A DNA stretch of 64,000 nucleotides, taken from the NCBI GenBank assembly GCA_029168955.1, contig JAPDOI010000374.1, positions 558,001 through 622,000 on the forward strand. Reading direction: 5' to 3'. The translations under genes and the position numbers were made by a program. Source of the stretch: Aplectana chamaeleonis. Lineage: Eukaryota > Nematoda > Chromadorea > Rhabditida > Cosmocercidae. This document shows positions 1 to 11,114 of this stretch, piece by piece (within the stretch, counting starts at the first letter, position 1; each line of letters starts with the position of its first letter). The notes under the pieces were generated by a model. That model saw only the letters and a program-made list of their open reading frames with translations, searched no databases and was not told where the DNA came from.

Positions 1-481
1 AGTGTCCACCATAAAAACCATGTCAGTTTTTTTATGGAGATCGGCAGCTGCGGGGCCTAGCACAACCCTAACGTTGAAAAAACTAAGAAGAATGAGCTGG
101 GAACGGTCCCCTACGGCCCCAAAGTTGGACACCCGTCAGCTCGTCACACCTCAGATGCACTTTCCGCGCCCACCGACGTGAACAAATGAATGCTCGAGAT
201 TGTGAGATGAGCGATGGTTTCCGACCAATAGCCCCGTTCTTCCCTTTATTCCCAACGTCTCTCTTTACTCAGGTCAGCTCGCTTACATCGGTTGCAAAAA
301 ACGGAAGTTACAAGCCTCGGACAACTCGTCCACCATGCTTCCCTAGCTCAATTTTTGAGGGACCATAACTTCCTAGAAGGTCTTGTACGATTCCAAAAAC
401 ATCATTGGAATCAGCATGAGACCGTCTTCAAGATAGACGGAAAAACAGAAAAACGATTCCTATTGTGAACACTGCCTTTAA
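1..481. repeat. TTAA-flanked MITE, family 1, cut by window edge
   Basis: This is a non-coding inverted-terminal-repeat element. The right end reads GTGAACACTGCCTTTAA at 465-481. The body matches, in reverse orientation, the complete copy at 53030-53517, including the stretch at 1-180 that corresponds to the far end of that copy. The left terminus lies just outside the window. Short ORFs inside it are not conserved as proteins between copies. Confidence 0.7.
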
Positions 482-822
482 GTTGCGGAGTTTTCGGGCG
501 ATCTTACCGCAGTTTGTAGAGGGTTGGCCTAGGATGAAAAAAGTACCTTTAGCACCTCGAGATTGCGTTTGAAAAAACTTGCGTTGTCCAGTTTCGGCCG
601 AAGGCGCGGTTCTGGACAACGGTATGGCATAACGAGAAAACGGGTTTTAGGCGACTTTTCCGTAATTTGAAGGTTATGGGAGGGGCTTTAGGCATCAGTT
701 TGTAGAGAATTTTGTGGAGATTCTGAATCTTATTTCCGATTTGTGAAAATCTAAAGTTTTATGAGGGGACGTAAGTTGTCCAACCTACGAAGTTAAGGAT
801 TATGGCGTTCATAGGCTCTATT

Positions 823-1225
823 CTCTGAGTTTTGGCCGAGAAACAGCCGCGAAATGCCTGCTTGCCGCGTAATAGCCGCCAAATAATGCTCGCCGCCAAA
901 TAGCCGAGAAATAATGCTTTCCAGGTAAGTATACCACGCATTCCAGAGACATGATTCTGATGTCAACTCCTCCGTCGGTTCAGTTACCCAAGTTTGAGGT
1001 ACTAGAACCTCGCTCAGCCTCTCAAGGCCCCGTCCAACCGCCTGCCCCTCGACGAGCCGGCGACGGCTGCATCTTGGCTACTTTTGGTTACTTCTCGTTA
1101 TTCTCTTAGTGATTGCTCGGTCATTCCTTGGCTGTACAGTAAAAAGCCGTGAGATAGCCCAACAGGAGCCGCTGCGGAACCTGATTGGCTATTTCGCGGC
1201 TGTTTCTCGGCCAAAACTCTCAGAG
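823..1225. repeat. Inverted-repeat (MITE-like) element enclosing an SL1-like sequence
   Basis: The 33 bp at 823-855 recur in reverse complement at 1191-1225 with only a 2-bp insertion. Inside are short tandem units resembling GCCGCCAAATAATGCT (838-925) and the SL1-like stem-loop at 977-1009. No protein is encoded. The flanks show no clear target duplication. Confidence 0.65.
977..1009 (+). ncRNA. SL1-like spliced-leader stem-loop (gene or pseudogene)
   Basis: Seen: positions 977-998 match the 22-nt nematode SL1 leader at 20 of 22 positions (differences at leader positions 5 and 7) and are followed directly by GT (999-1000), as at the SL donor site. The sequence folds as SL RNA stem-loop I should: GGTTC pairs with GAACC (1005-1009) and TACC pairs with GGTA across the donor. 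A weak Sm-like ACTTTTGG lies near 1079, later than in standard SL RNAs. Known: SL1 RNA donates its leader by trans-splicing. Inferred: this is an SL1 variant gene or a mobilised SL pseudogene, because it sits inside an inverted-repeat element and stem-loops II and III were not recognised. Confidence 0.5.
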
Positions 1226-2180
1226 TTAATGCATGTAACTCGTCTGAAAGTGAGTCTTATGAGCTAAAGCTTAGGCTACAGTCCAAAATATTGCTGTTAC
1301 ATAGTTATGTAAGCGAACATTCTTCACTTGTACTGTTGTAGAGCTGGTAATGTTCCCTTTAGCATTTTTCCCCCTAGTACAAAATGTATGCCTTCTTTTT
1401 CGTGACTAAATTCGTTGTTTAAGGCTTTTCTCCACGAAAACATTCCTCTATTTATTTACCCGAAAATATTACGCCGTCCAAAAAAAAACTCAACTTTCTG
1501 AAAATTCTTACGTCCACCCCGTTGTCCGGCCGGGCAACACCCGCCTGACCCTACTAGTCAATTCTGACGCGCTCTCTTCGAATTTAAACTCAGATTTTGC
1601 TACGGACATCTGCTGAAAGAGTTATAGCCGTTCAAAGTTCGTATTTCCTACAGCTGAGCTGAACGTGACGTTTGTAGTTCTTGAATGAATTTGACTCAAA
1701 ATGTTCAATGAAGGGTTATTTGACGTACTGAGCTTGAATAATTGGTCGGTTTATTAATTTTCAAAAAATAAGCTGAGGATCCATGAGTTATAGATTTGAA
1801 GAGATTTGAAGAGCCTCTAGTTGTTTGATGAGCGCCTTTTTTAGTGTATGGTTTTGAGTGTATGGTTCTGAAAGCGTTGCGGAAAAACGTTTCAGATCTG
1901 ACTCGAAAATTCCCCATGGGGTCATTTTTGGGTGCTGATCAAAGGTGTGCGGAACTTTCTGTTTTCTGCCCATTTTTTGGCCATTTTTTCTGATTTCTGT
2001 AAAAATAGGCAAAATTGGGCCAAAAACAGAACTTGTTGCAAATTTACTCCATAGACAAGGGGCCGGTCTCATAGACGGTAAACCCATACGTACGGCGACG
2101 GTAGACGGTTTAGAAAACCTCACTCGCATTCTCTAAAGTACCTTAGGGTTAATTCGTCTATCTTGCTATGGTGGTTACCC
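1226..2180. other. Intergenic, no gene recognised
   Basis: AT-rich sequence with no supported gene. A TTCTGTTTTCTGCCCATTTT-like motif near 1956-1990 recurs at 5338-5410, so part of it is probably an old repeat. Confidence 0.5.
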
Positions 2181-2290
2181 GAGCTGTGGTGGTGTAGTGG
2201 AAGGATCCGCTGCTGCTCGCTCGACACGGCAGAGTTCGATGCTCGCCCGGGGTCAACCAGATCTACTATCCCTACGGAGTCCTCGAATCG
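2181..2290 (+). repeat. tRNA-derived SINE head
   Basis: An A-box TGGTGTAGTGG lies at 2190-2200 and a B-box GTTCGATGC at 2234-2242, spaced as in a tRNA-type Pol III promoter. No full cloverleaf with acceptor stem can be folded, so this is a SINE head or tRNA pseudogene rather than a tRNA gene. Where the element ends downstream is not clear. Confidence 0.45.
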
Positions 2291-2857
2291 GTAAGGATAT
2301 GAAGGACATGACTGGGATGTCGGCTGACCCCCGCATACCACTGGATAGCCTTGAAAGGTGTCCAAGCCTCTATGGCATAGACGTCGAACAGGCTGCGTAT
2401 TCCACTCCAAAATTACTGTATATTAACAATAAAGAGCTTCAATACTACTTAGCGTCAACTGATGGTACCCGCTCTGGCGCGGCGTTCGAGTATAAACACT
2501 TTTTGAACGTGGGCAGACTCTAACGATACTCCAGTGTCACCGCTAAGGTGGAGTGGGGTAAAGTTTTGCCCCAGCTGTGCCATTCACGCCATTTTTAACC
2601 TTGTGCTTTCACTCATTCCGGCGCAGAATGATGCTGAATTCGAATAAGATGAAGTGCAATTAAATTAATGATGGGGCGGTCATACAGTTGTTCAAACTGT
2701 TATAGAGTTGCGAGCGAACCCGCCATGGTGGAGCGAGCGGTGCGCTAGGACTTTTGTACTCACACGGCGCACACGCGAGCAACGCGCGTGACTCTAGGGC
2801 GCTGAGGAGTAGTACAATGTTCAAACCAGCTATTATCTCGAAATTATTGTCAAAATA

Positions 2858-4116
2858 CCAGGTTGTCCAATAATTCTGTCCGAAAATTTCACCATTTTTA
2901 ATTTTTTTTCAACTTTATTGAAAAACAAGTCTAATCAACAATATAATCACCACAGTTATCCACAACAGTGGCCCATCGATTGGGCAGGTCGCCGATGCCC
3001 TTCGCCCAGAACTCCGGGGGCTGCGTGCGACTCGAAGAAGTCCACGATGTCGGATTTGAGGTTGTCGCAGTTGGTGAATTTTCTTCCGGCCAAATGGTGC
3101 TTCAGCGGGCGGAACAAGTGGTAGTCGGAGGGGAGGAGGTCCGGGGAATACGGCGGATGGGCAACCGTCTCCCAGCCGAGCGTCGCCAACTTCTGCTGGG
3201 TCTCCTTCGCCACGTGGGGGCGGGCGTTGTCGTGCAGCAAGTGGACCGAGGCCCGTTGAGGACGCTTTTCTCTGATGGCGGCGGCTAGTCTCTCGAGCTG
3301 ATCGGTGTAGATGGAGACGGTGACCGTCCTGCCTTGCGGGAGCAGCACGAAGTACAGCATGCCCTTGGTGTCCCACCAGCAGCAGAGCATGATCATCAGC
3401 GGATGCAGGTCGGCTTTCGGCGTCGTCGGCGGCTCTTCTCAGCGCGAGATCCAGACGGCACGGCGGGCGACGTTGTCGTAGAGGACCCAGCTCTCAACCC
3501 CAGTGACCAGGTCCTCGAGAAACTCCTTGCGATGCGGACGAAGGAGGAGGGACTGGCAGACGGCCACGCGGCTCTGCTTGTTGGCGTCCGTCAGACGGTG
3601 GGGGATCCAACGGGCCAGAACTTTGTGGTAGCCGAGTAAGTTGAGTCGATTGTGGATGGTGGACTTGCTGCAGCCGAGCGTCGTCGCCAGTTCACGGGTG
3701 GTGGCTTCCGGCTACTCCTTGATACAGCGACGGACTTCGTCATCATCCACCGTAGAAGGCCTCCCGCTGTGCTCCCTGTCCTCGAGGCTCGTGTCGCCGC
3801 TCTCGAAACTATTGAACCAGCGGCTGACTGTGCGTTGGAACACTGCATCTTCCTTGCACGCTCTGCAGATGTTGGCGACCGCGGTGCCCGTGCCGTTGCC
3901 CAGCAGCCACTCGTAGTACACGAACGTACGAATTCGACATTGGTCCATTTTAGCTTGTACTGATAGCTAGACGCGGCGACTGCGCCTTATATACCCCTAG
4001 CGTAGAACTTTGGAGAACCTTCTAGAAGGTTCTAACACTTGCCTGATATTATAACACTTCTAAGGAAAATTATAGAATTTTGAAAATTTTCGGACAGGAA
4101 TTATTGGACGGCCTGG
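2858..4116 (-). mobile_element. Complete mariner element (1259 bp), inactive
   Basis: Terminal inverted repeats of about 33 bp begin CCAGGTTGTCCAATAATTC at 2858 and, on the other strand, CCAGGCCGTCCAATAATTCC at 4116. They are flanked by the TA dinucleotides at 2856-2857 and 4117-4118 expected of Tc1/mariner insertions. Length and layout fit the family. The element carries one damaged transposase gene on the minus strand. Confidence 0.93.
2931..3948 (-). pseudogene. Mariner transposase pseudogene (DD34D family)
   Basis: Known role: the transposase binds the TIRs and cuts and pastes the element with a DDE/D nuclease. Seen: an N-terminal HTH region (MDQCRIRTFVYYEW..., ending near AVFQRTVSRWFNSFESG), then LLHDNARPHVA and YSPDLLPSDYHLF with exactly 34 residues between the second and third Asp. 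The first catalytic Asp, normally in TGDE, is Val (TGVES). The frame 3948-2956 is open except for TAG at 3712-3714 and a TGA near 3439. A one-base gain in a C run near 3015 shifts the end away from the expected WATVVDNCGDYIVD terminus. It is not active as it stands. Confidence 0.93.
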
Positions 4117-4380
4117 TATGTACACTAGGGAAGGGCATTTCTGCTTTGACTGAATCTACCGTATTCACTGCAATTGAACACCCGGGTGTACTATTTTTCA
4201 ACCTCGTCCAAAAGGGGGGTTTAATTAGAGGGAGGGGTTCAAATACAGGGAGAGGCTTAATTTTTTCACCGACAATTCAAAAGTCAATATGGGCAAACAA
4301 AGTTTATTAGGCAAACCAAAACGGGACAATAGTGAATTACTCGGCGAACACTAAAAGTTCATCTTTACTAAAGTCATTGT

Positions 4381-4850
4381 TTAAAGGCAGTGTTCACGAT
4401 AGAAGTCGTTTTTCTGTTTTTTCGCCTATCTTGAAAACGGTCCCATGCTGATTCCAATGATGACCCTGGAATAGTATAAGACCCCCTGGAAACGGAGTTA
4501 TGGCCCCTCGAAATTTAGCAAGGGAAAATTGTGGACGAGTTGTCCGAGGCTTGTAACTCCCGTTTTCTGCAGCCGATGTGTGCGAGCTAACCTGAGTAAA
4601 GAGAGACGTTGAGAATGAAGGGAAGAACGGGGCTTTTGATCGGGAACCATCGCTCATTTAACCACAAATTCAGGGGAACTGTTATAGGACGTGGGGGGAG
4701 TGGCCCAATGGGTCGGCTGGTCCACGAGATTTTCACCCACTTACCGGCTGTTTTTTGTCGCACTTCCATTCTTAGTCTTCTTATAGGGACCCAAAGCTTA
4801 CATTTCAGCCAAAAAAAAGGAAACTTTTTTTTCGTGAACACTGCCTTCAA
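4381..4850. repeat. TTAA MITE, family 1, diverged copy
   Basis: It starts TTAAAGGCAGTGTTCACGAT at 4381 and ends with the complementary CGTGAACACTGCCTTCAA, where the terminal TTAA has decayed to TCAA. The first 300 bp match the family 1 body; the right part differs from the copy at 53030. Confidence 0.7.
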
Positions 4851-5794
4851 GTCCTCCTCAAGATTATTCTCTTCAAAAAAAAAAATTAACAAGGTTTTGG
4901 GTGTCGAGATCTCGCGCAGCGCGTAGCAGTTCACGTCCAGTAGGACTAGGTCTCCTATGTCTTTTCGGCCGAAGGGGGGTGGGAGGCTCTAATAAGGGGT
5001 TTCTATTTTCCAACTTCCGAAAGGGGGTCCAATTAGAGGAAGGGGTTCAAATAGAGGGGGTGCTCAATAACAGGAGATACGGTATTTTCTCTTTGCACTT
5101 AATGAGCTCCTGATCAAGTAATTGAGTTTTATTGTCTCGGGAAAAGGGAGGTTAGAGGGACAATTTTCACTTATAATCTGCCTCCCTCGGGTGTCTACAT
5201 TCCTTCATCTGGTCAACTGTTGGCCTTCGGATATTGTGCAAAGGAACCATTTATAACGGACAATGAGTGAAAAGTTTAATGCTGTAAAAAATCTCAAATA
5301 CTGTACGCTGAACACTATTAATTGATTTTTGAAAAATTTTCTGTTTTCTGCCCATTTTCGGAGATTTTTTTCTGTTTTCTGTCAAACTGAATTTTCTGTT
5401 TTCTGTTTCCAAAATTTTTTCCCCACATCCCTGGTGCTGATCACGAATCTGATGTTCATTTGACAGATTTCGAGAATATTCAACACATTTCAATCGAAGG
5501 TTCCATCGGGGGAAATTGAGGTCAAAACGCGAAATTCGTCGATTCTCGGAGTGGTTCGATAAGCCCAAAACTTTTCTGCGGGGTTTTCCGGGGTGACATG
5601 AAACGTACGCGGGTGTTACGAAGTGTTTGGGGCATCGGCGCGTTTGATGGTAGCAGCGCGAGGGCTGAAAAGGGGGAGGAACGGTATACAGCTTTGGGGA
5701 TTCAAACGGCTCATTCTTGTTTGAACACGATGACAAGTTTTACCACTGTGATAAGCATCACAGCGTAGCTTGATATGGTGGTTATCAACACTTA
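4851..5794. other. Intergenic, old repeats only
   Basis: No gene supported. It holds CTGTTTTCTG-rich tracts (5338-5410). The stretch 5680-5735 recurs inverted at 9370-9425, indicating a further degraded repeat. Confidence 0.45.
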
Positions 5795-6024
5795 ATCACG
5801 TTGTGACGTGCTTATCACGTGCACAGCCGGTATAAAAAACGCCTCTTTTCACTCCCTCATTCGGCATTCTGATGCCGGCCCTGGGAGGTGACTTCGAGTC
5901 ACTCTCCGGAGGCCAGCATATTTTTGACCGCTGGGGGATAGGGGTATCCTCTAGGCTGGGGGGGGGAAGGCGGTTTTCGCCGCGATCCGTGGGGAGGGTG
6001 GTTCCTCACCGCAGACCGCGGCGA
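5795..6024 (+). repeat. Repeat with TATA box and structured leader, copy 1
   Basis: It matches 58955-59205 along its length. Both copies carry a CACGTG E-box, a TATAAAA about 20 bp later, then TCATTCGGCATTCTGATGCC, a short hairpin with a TTCGA loop, an ATTTTTGAC Sm-like motif and a long G run. The order looks like a Pol II promoter with a transcribed leader. No protein follows, so the parent element is unidentified. Confidence 0.5.
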
Positions 6025-6436
6025 TGATTACGTCCTTGTCGTGGACCAAGGCGGGTCCTTCTCCGCCGTGGGACCGCGACAACCCGGGGCGATGTGGTGA
6101 GTATTAAAATGTCATCGTTGGGCTGCTCGTTGCGGTCTCCCGCTAGGCATTTAGGTAGTGTCCCAGCCGTGATTGTGACGTCGTCACGAGCGTTGCGATG
6201 CTGTACTCCCGCTGACCTTTATCGTATGACTCCGCGTAGGTCTAGGTTTTTTCTACTATCGGGAGTCTTACGCGGAGCCAGGGTAAAACGGAGCGTTGCA
6301 TAGTTTTTCGAAATCGGAGCGGCCCCCCGTCACATTTTTTTTCAAAATGCAAAATTTTTGCGATCCCCCCTTCCCGAGGCCGGGCAGTTTATAGTTGATT
6401 ACTAAAAGTGTCAGACGCCTAAAATTCGTTCAGTAG

Positions 6437-6912
6437 TTAAAGGCACTGTTCGCGATAAACTTCATTCTCGAATTTTTCATAACAAACGCTTCTCGTGGCT
6501 CTCAGAAGCAGAACAGCGTTGAAGAAGCGGGACGAAAAGCTACCCAGGAGCCGCAAAACGGCTTAGAAAAGTGGGCAAACCCCGCCCCTTTCAGCCCCTC
6601 GACGTGAACAAAGGAACACTCGATATCGTGAGTTGAGCGATGGTTTCCGATCAAAAGCCCCGTTCTTCCCTTCAAACCCAACATGTCTCTTTACTCAGGT
6701 CAGCTCGCATACATTGGCTGCAAAAGACGGAAGTTACAAGCCTCGGACAACTCGTCCACCATGCTTCCCTAGCTCAATTCTTGAGGGACCATAACTCCAT
6801 TCCCAGCAGGTCTTGTACGATTCCAGAAGCATCATTGGAATCAGAATGGGACCGGTTTCAAGACAGGCAAAAAAAACAGAAAAGCAATTTCTATCGCGAA
6901 TAGTGCCTTTAA
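6437..6912. repeat. TTAA MITE, family 1
   Basis: TTAAAGGCACTGTTCGCGAT at 6437 pairs with ATCGCGAATAGTGCCTTTAA ending at 6912. The right half is colinear with 1-481. No coding content. Confidence 0.75.
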
Positions 6913-7375
6913 ACCCAAGCGTCTAAAACCAAATGCTACGATCCCTCCCTTGGGGACCAAAAGTAATCGAGAGTTTATGGGATATCCACGAAATTCTCAT
7001 TTTTGGACCGAACTTTTTGCGATCCCCATAACATTCATATTCGGACCCAAATTTTTGCGACCCCCCGTTGCGAAATTTCGCAACCCCACTTGACCCTGCG
7101 CGGAGTGTCACCCGATTTCCCTGAGAAGCGCTACTCACTTCCCAAGGCTGAGCACTCTCCAAACAAAGCGCTTCTCACTTTCGCTACTCATTCGCGCAGC
7201 ACTTTTCCTGTTGTGAGCTATGTACTTTTCACAAAGCGCGCTCCCCCCCCCCCCCGCAACGATGCGCTATCTCGATCTCAATGACCCGGCCCCCGCCTCC
7301 GAAGTTACGCTAATCACCTTCAAAGACTGCGCACATTCTGAAAGAAAAGCTACTTCCCAAAAAGCGCACACGCAC

Positions 7376-8742
7376 TTAAAGGCAGTGTTCACGATAATCT
7401 TCGACTTCGAGATTAATAGCTGAATCGATTGTTTGGCTCCCGGGTAGAACATAAATGACGAAGGAATCGAGAAAAACGCACCAGAAGGTCACGAAATCCT
7501 TTACTCTCAACCCCACCTCTTTACTCTCACAGGAACTGTTCGTTGTGACAATGAAATCATTTGTGGGCCCGTCCTTTACAATTATTTGCTTTCTGTGGCT
7601 CCGTTCCTTTCTTTGGACCCTAACTAGTACTATTTTGCCTCGAATATTCTTCCATTTTCGACTGATCCCATTTTTCACTGGTGACAACCACCGTGAACAT
7701 GTTCATACAACTGGACAATTGGTCCAGGCCAGAGATTAATATAATAAGTATAAGTTTATTACGAATGCGTAAGGCAAACGTGAGAGAAAAAAAAAACAAA
7801 CAAACACTAATTACGCAAACCACTATACAACCATTTTCAGAAAACAAATAAAGCTAAGCTCTAGAAATAAAAACGCAGTTAGGTCAATCACACAGCATGA
7901 TCGCTGGATTCGGTTTTTTGTATCAAGTTTACCACATGACGTTTGAATCGACTCAGAGATAGTGGTGGAGTGATACTCTTAGTCATTTTAAGGTACGCAC
8001 TACCCGCTCTGAACGCGAAGAAGCTTCGCCGCAAAACAGTGCGAGGGCGCTCCAAGATGAGTTTGGTTCCTCCTCCTCTTGTATGGGAATGACGTAATTT
8101 GAAAAAGTTATGACTTCCAAAGATACCCGAGTAGTGCAACATTTTATAGACCATGCACAAGTCCGATACTTGACGTCGCGCCTCAAGTGACGGAAGACCT
8201 AGGTATTTATTCCTGATTTCAGCTCTAGGTATTTTTGGAATACAAGAAACCACCCACTCTAACTAGTAGTTTTCGCGTAAAGTTATTCTGAACCTTCTCA
8301 ATCGCCTGTATATCCCTTACTTTTCTTGGGTAGTACACAGTAGTACCAGATTCTAAAATTGGTCGAATGTAAGTCTTGTAAGCTCTGAGTAGAATGTTTT
8401 TGTTTTTAACGGTCAATCCTTTGAAAAGCTGGAATGTTCTAGAGAGAGCCATTTTACAACGAATTTGAATATGTTTGGAGAAATCAAGTTTATCACTGTA
8501 GTGGAAGCCTAGATCCCGAACAAATTCCACACGAGGTATATCAGTTGCACCTACTAAGTATGAGGTTTCCGGAATGGATTCCACCGTTCCTACTCGCATG
8601 AAAAATGACGTTATGACGTTGAGGTATGACGTTTTAGTGCGTTCCTCGCCGTTTCTTCGTAATTTTTGTAACACTCGGTGGCCGACGCTTTGTTTTGAGT
8701 GGAAAACTCGGGAACGAAAATCATCGTGAGCACTGCCTTTAA
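7376..8742. repeat. TTAA MITE, family 2, split by a CR1 fragment
   Basis: It starts TTAAAGGCAGTGTTCACGAT (7376) and ends TCGTGAGCACTGCCTTTAA (8742). The two outer parts, 7376-7740 and about 8616-8742, are together the reverse complement of the unbroken copy at 54683-55185. The middle is a CR1 3' end absent from that copy, so the CR1 inserted later. Confidence 0.8.
7745..8605 (-). pseudogene. CR1-type non-LTR retrotransposon, 3' fragment
   Basis: Two overlapping minus-strand frames encode the C-terminal end of a CR1-like reverse transcriptase ORF. One reads FVRDLGFHYSDKLDF, YKTYIRPILESGT and IEKVQNNFTRKLL (8520-8250); the next reads NKYLGLPSLEARRQVSDLCM and ends in the FFAFRAGSAY region (8215-7890). 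A frameshift lies near 8240. The tail ends in AATAAACTTATACTTATTAT-like sequence near 7745. The palm with its catalytic motif is missing, as expected for a 5'-truncated dead copy. Confidence 0.8.
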
Positions 8743-9719
8743 CGGAGCATTGCTTGTTTTCCACGACGCTCTGCTCGTTGATCGCTTCCCACTTCTTATA
8801 ACTCGGTGCATGCTTCCAGTGAAACGCTACCGTCGTGATACGGCATACAGTATCATGAGGCACTACACACTTGACGACGCGACGAATTTCAATTTTGGCG
8901 AAGCGAAAATGAGTGAAATTTCGCCGATTTCTTCAACGGAAATACCATGATTGGTACACTTTTCGATCATACAAATTCGACTTCATTCAACGTCGACACA
9001 ATCAGAATTATTGCTGCTTGGGCGCTATTCATACTCCTCAACGCCAGCGCGTTATGCGCAGGCGTGGCGTTGGAGTATGAATGGCGTGACGACACGCCCA
9101 CGCGGCAAGCATCTAACGCCCGCTCCGCAGTAGTTTGTTAATACGCCAACATATTCATTGCGTTTCATAATATTTCATTCTAGTATTATCCTTTGCTACC
9201 ATGGTGATGGACATTGTGCGTTTTCATACTCTACGCAAGCGCGTGACGCGCGTAGCGCACTGGCGCTGACGAGTATGAATTGCACCTTACAACGACTCGT
9301 CGGAACATTGTTATCTACTATTGCTGCAGAGCTCGTCCAGACACTGAGCTGACCAAACTTGTTAATGATTTAGTGTTTGAACCAGAATGAGCCGTTTGAA
9401 TCCCCAAAGCTCTGTACCGATCGTCTGAAAAGGGGTTGGGGTAGCACTGAAAAAATCGTTCCCTCGCCAACCCTACGTAGGGAGTGGGGCAGCCGAAACC
9501 CCCCCCCCCCAGACACCAATTAATGATTATCTCCAGCACTCGCGGAGCAATCATATGAACGCGCCGACGCCCCAAACCCTGCCCAACCCTAACCTAACCC
9601 GCCGCGTACGTGCATGCCGCCACGGTGCTGAACACAAATCTATAACCCGTTTATCGATTCTCGATAGATCACGATAGGTTAAAGTGGTTCAAAGTCTCAG
9701 ATTTGTCTCGAAGCTTCTC
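8743..9719. other. Intergenic, with one strong hairpin
   Basis: No gene recognised. A 54-bp hairpin lies at 9028-9081 with arms TTCATACTCC...CAACGCCA and TGGCGTTGGAGTATGAA. A related but weaker arm appears at 9222-9280. The stretch 9370-9425 is an inverted copy of 5680-5735, and a C run lies near 9499. Confidence 0.5.
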
Positions 9720-10688
9720 CACACATCGTCGTTGAATAGCCGCTGGATAACTACCATCATTCTTCAGTAAACAGCCCAAATAACAGAAATCATTCACCAG
9801 TTCGATACGTTGTCCGTCCATACAAACTCCCGTTGAAGGCCTCTGAGAGACCCACATCTGCTTGTATTTGTCGGGACGAAGACGAAGTCCATAGGCTGCG
9901 GCACACTTCGCAACGAGGCTCACAATCCTTCGCAGTCTTTTGTTGTTTTCAGCGAATAAGACGATGTCGTCGGCGTAATCCAGGTCGACAAGGGAGCGTC
10001 CTGATGGTGTTAGGATCACGTCCGCAGAAAACTGTTCTGCAACTCTACGCATGATGTCATCAACGGTGGAGTTGAAAAGAAAAGGTCCTGCTACAGCTCC
10101 TTGCCTTACTCCTGTCTTCACCTCGAAAAGTGAGGTAAACCCGACAGGCATACGAACTGCTGCTGTTGTTCCTTTGTTCATGTCCTCGATTGACAGAACA
10201 TACTGTTCCGGGACTTTGAACAATCGATCACGATGAGGAGAATCGAACGCGGCTTCCAAGTCCAAAAAAGCAAGCTGTAATGGCTTCGAATACCGCTGCC
10301 ACGATTCAACTACTCTTCTCACGACAAACACTTGGTCGATGGATGATCTTCCCGGTCGAAAACCGGCTTGCTCATCTCTGGTCGTTCCTTCACGATGTTT
10401 GATAGGTCGCTTAAGAATGATACGCTCTAAAACCTTGTTCATGACACGAAGTAGAGATTCATCTGTAGTTCTTAGGATCAGCGACGGATCGCTTCTTGTA
10501 AAGAGGTACGATGATCGAAAGTCTCCACGAATCGGGTATCCTTTCGCTCACCCATATGGCATGGATTGTGTTGGTCATTTCACGAGTCCCAGACGGAGGA
10601 AGAGATTCCAGCATTTCAGCACTGATGTTGTCATCTCCACCTGCCTTTTCATTCTTCATTTTCCGAACACAATCCAAAACTTCAGAAT
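9720..10688 (-). pseudogene. RTE retrotransposon fragment (RT domain only)
   Basis: The minus strand is homologous to the reverse transcriptase part of the RTE copies at 19798 and 38972, starting at their VLDCVRKMKN region and stopping just after NDGSY. YADD is present (LDYADDIVLF). Lesions include a nonsense codon and a 2-bp deletion near 10465 and a loss of about eight codons near 10225. Endonuclease and 3' end are absent. The copy is more diverged, and so probably older, than the two full-length ones. Confidence 0.88.
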
Positions 10689-11013
10689 TTCTCCATTACT
10701 GGAATTAAATGTGGAGAAATTTTTTTCCGAGTGTTTCTTGTGTTTCAATAACTGTACAAAGTTTCCAGTTCGGTGCCGCTTCTATGTGAGTGTTTCCGGA
10801 CACCTCGTACAAACTGTTCTCGGCATTCAATCACTCTCTGAAGATCCACCAAAATACGGAGCATAACATCGTTGTTGAAATATATGGTACGCAACAGTCT
10901 GAGAGGTCCCCAGACTTGGGAAAACACGCAGCTTAGTCGGCATTGATAATCGTTTACCTTTTCCGTACATATAAATAGGAAACTGCTCAGGTAAATCATT
11001 TTGAAGCAGATGT

Positions 11014-11019
11014 TTTATT
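11014..11019 (-). terminator. Polyadenylation signal AATAAA of the KLHL gene
   Basis: AATAAA on the minus strand, 55 nt downstream of the proposed stop codon. Confidence 0.5.
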
Positions 11020-11073
11020 GAAAATTTTTACACATTCAGAAGGGTGCTAAGCCGAAATTCATTTAGGCCCTGA

Positions 11074-11114
11074 TTATACTTTGCCATTTCGCCCCGGTGG
11101 CATTTGCGGCACGT
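11074..11114 (-). CDS. Probable last KLHL exon
   Basis: After a TATTACAG acceptor, the phase-1 join gives DVPQMPPGRNGKV and a TAA stop. MPPGR resembles the M-x-x-x-R stretch of a Kelch blade. An AATAAA lies 55 nt further on. The GG...W part that should precede it is absent, so the propeller is shorter than usual or an exon is missing. Confidence 0.5.

Noticed and set aside
10745..10880. Minus-strand GGSSESD stretch as a further Kelch blade
   Set aside because: The frame is broken after seven residues and it lies beyond the polyadenylation signal.
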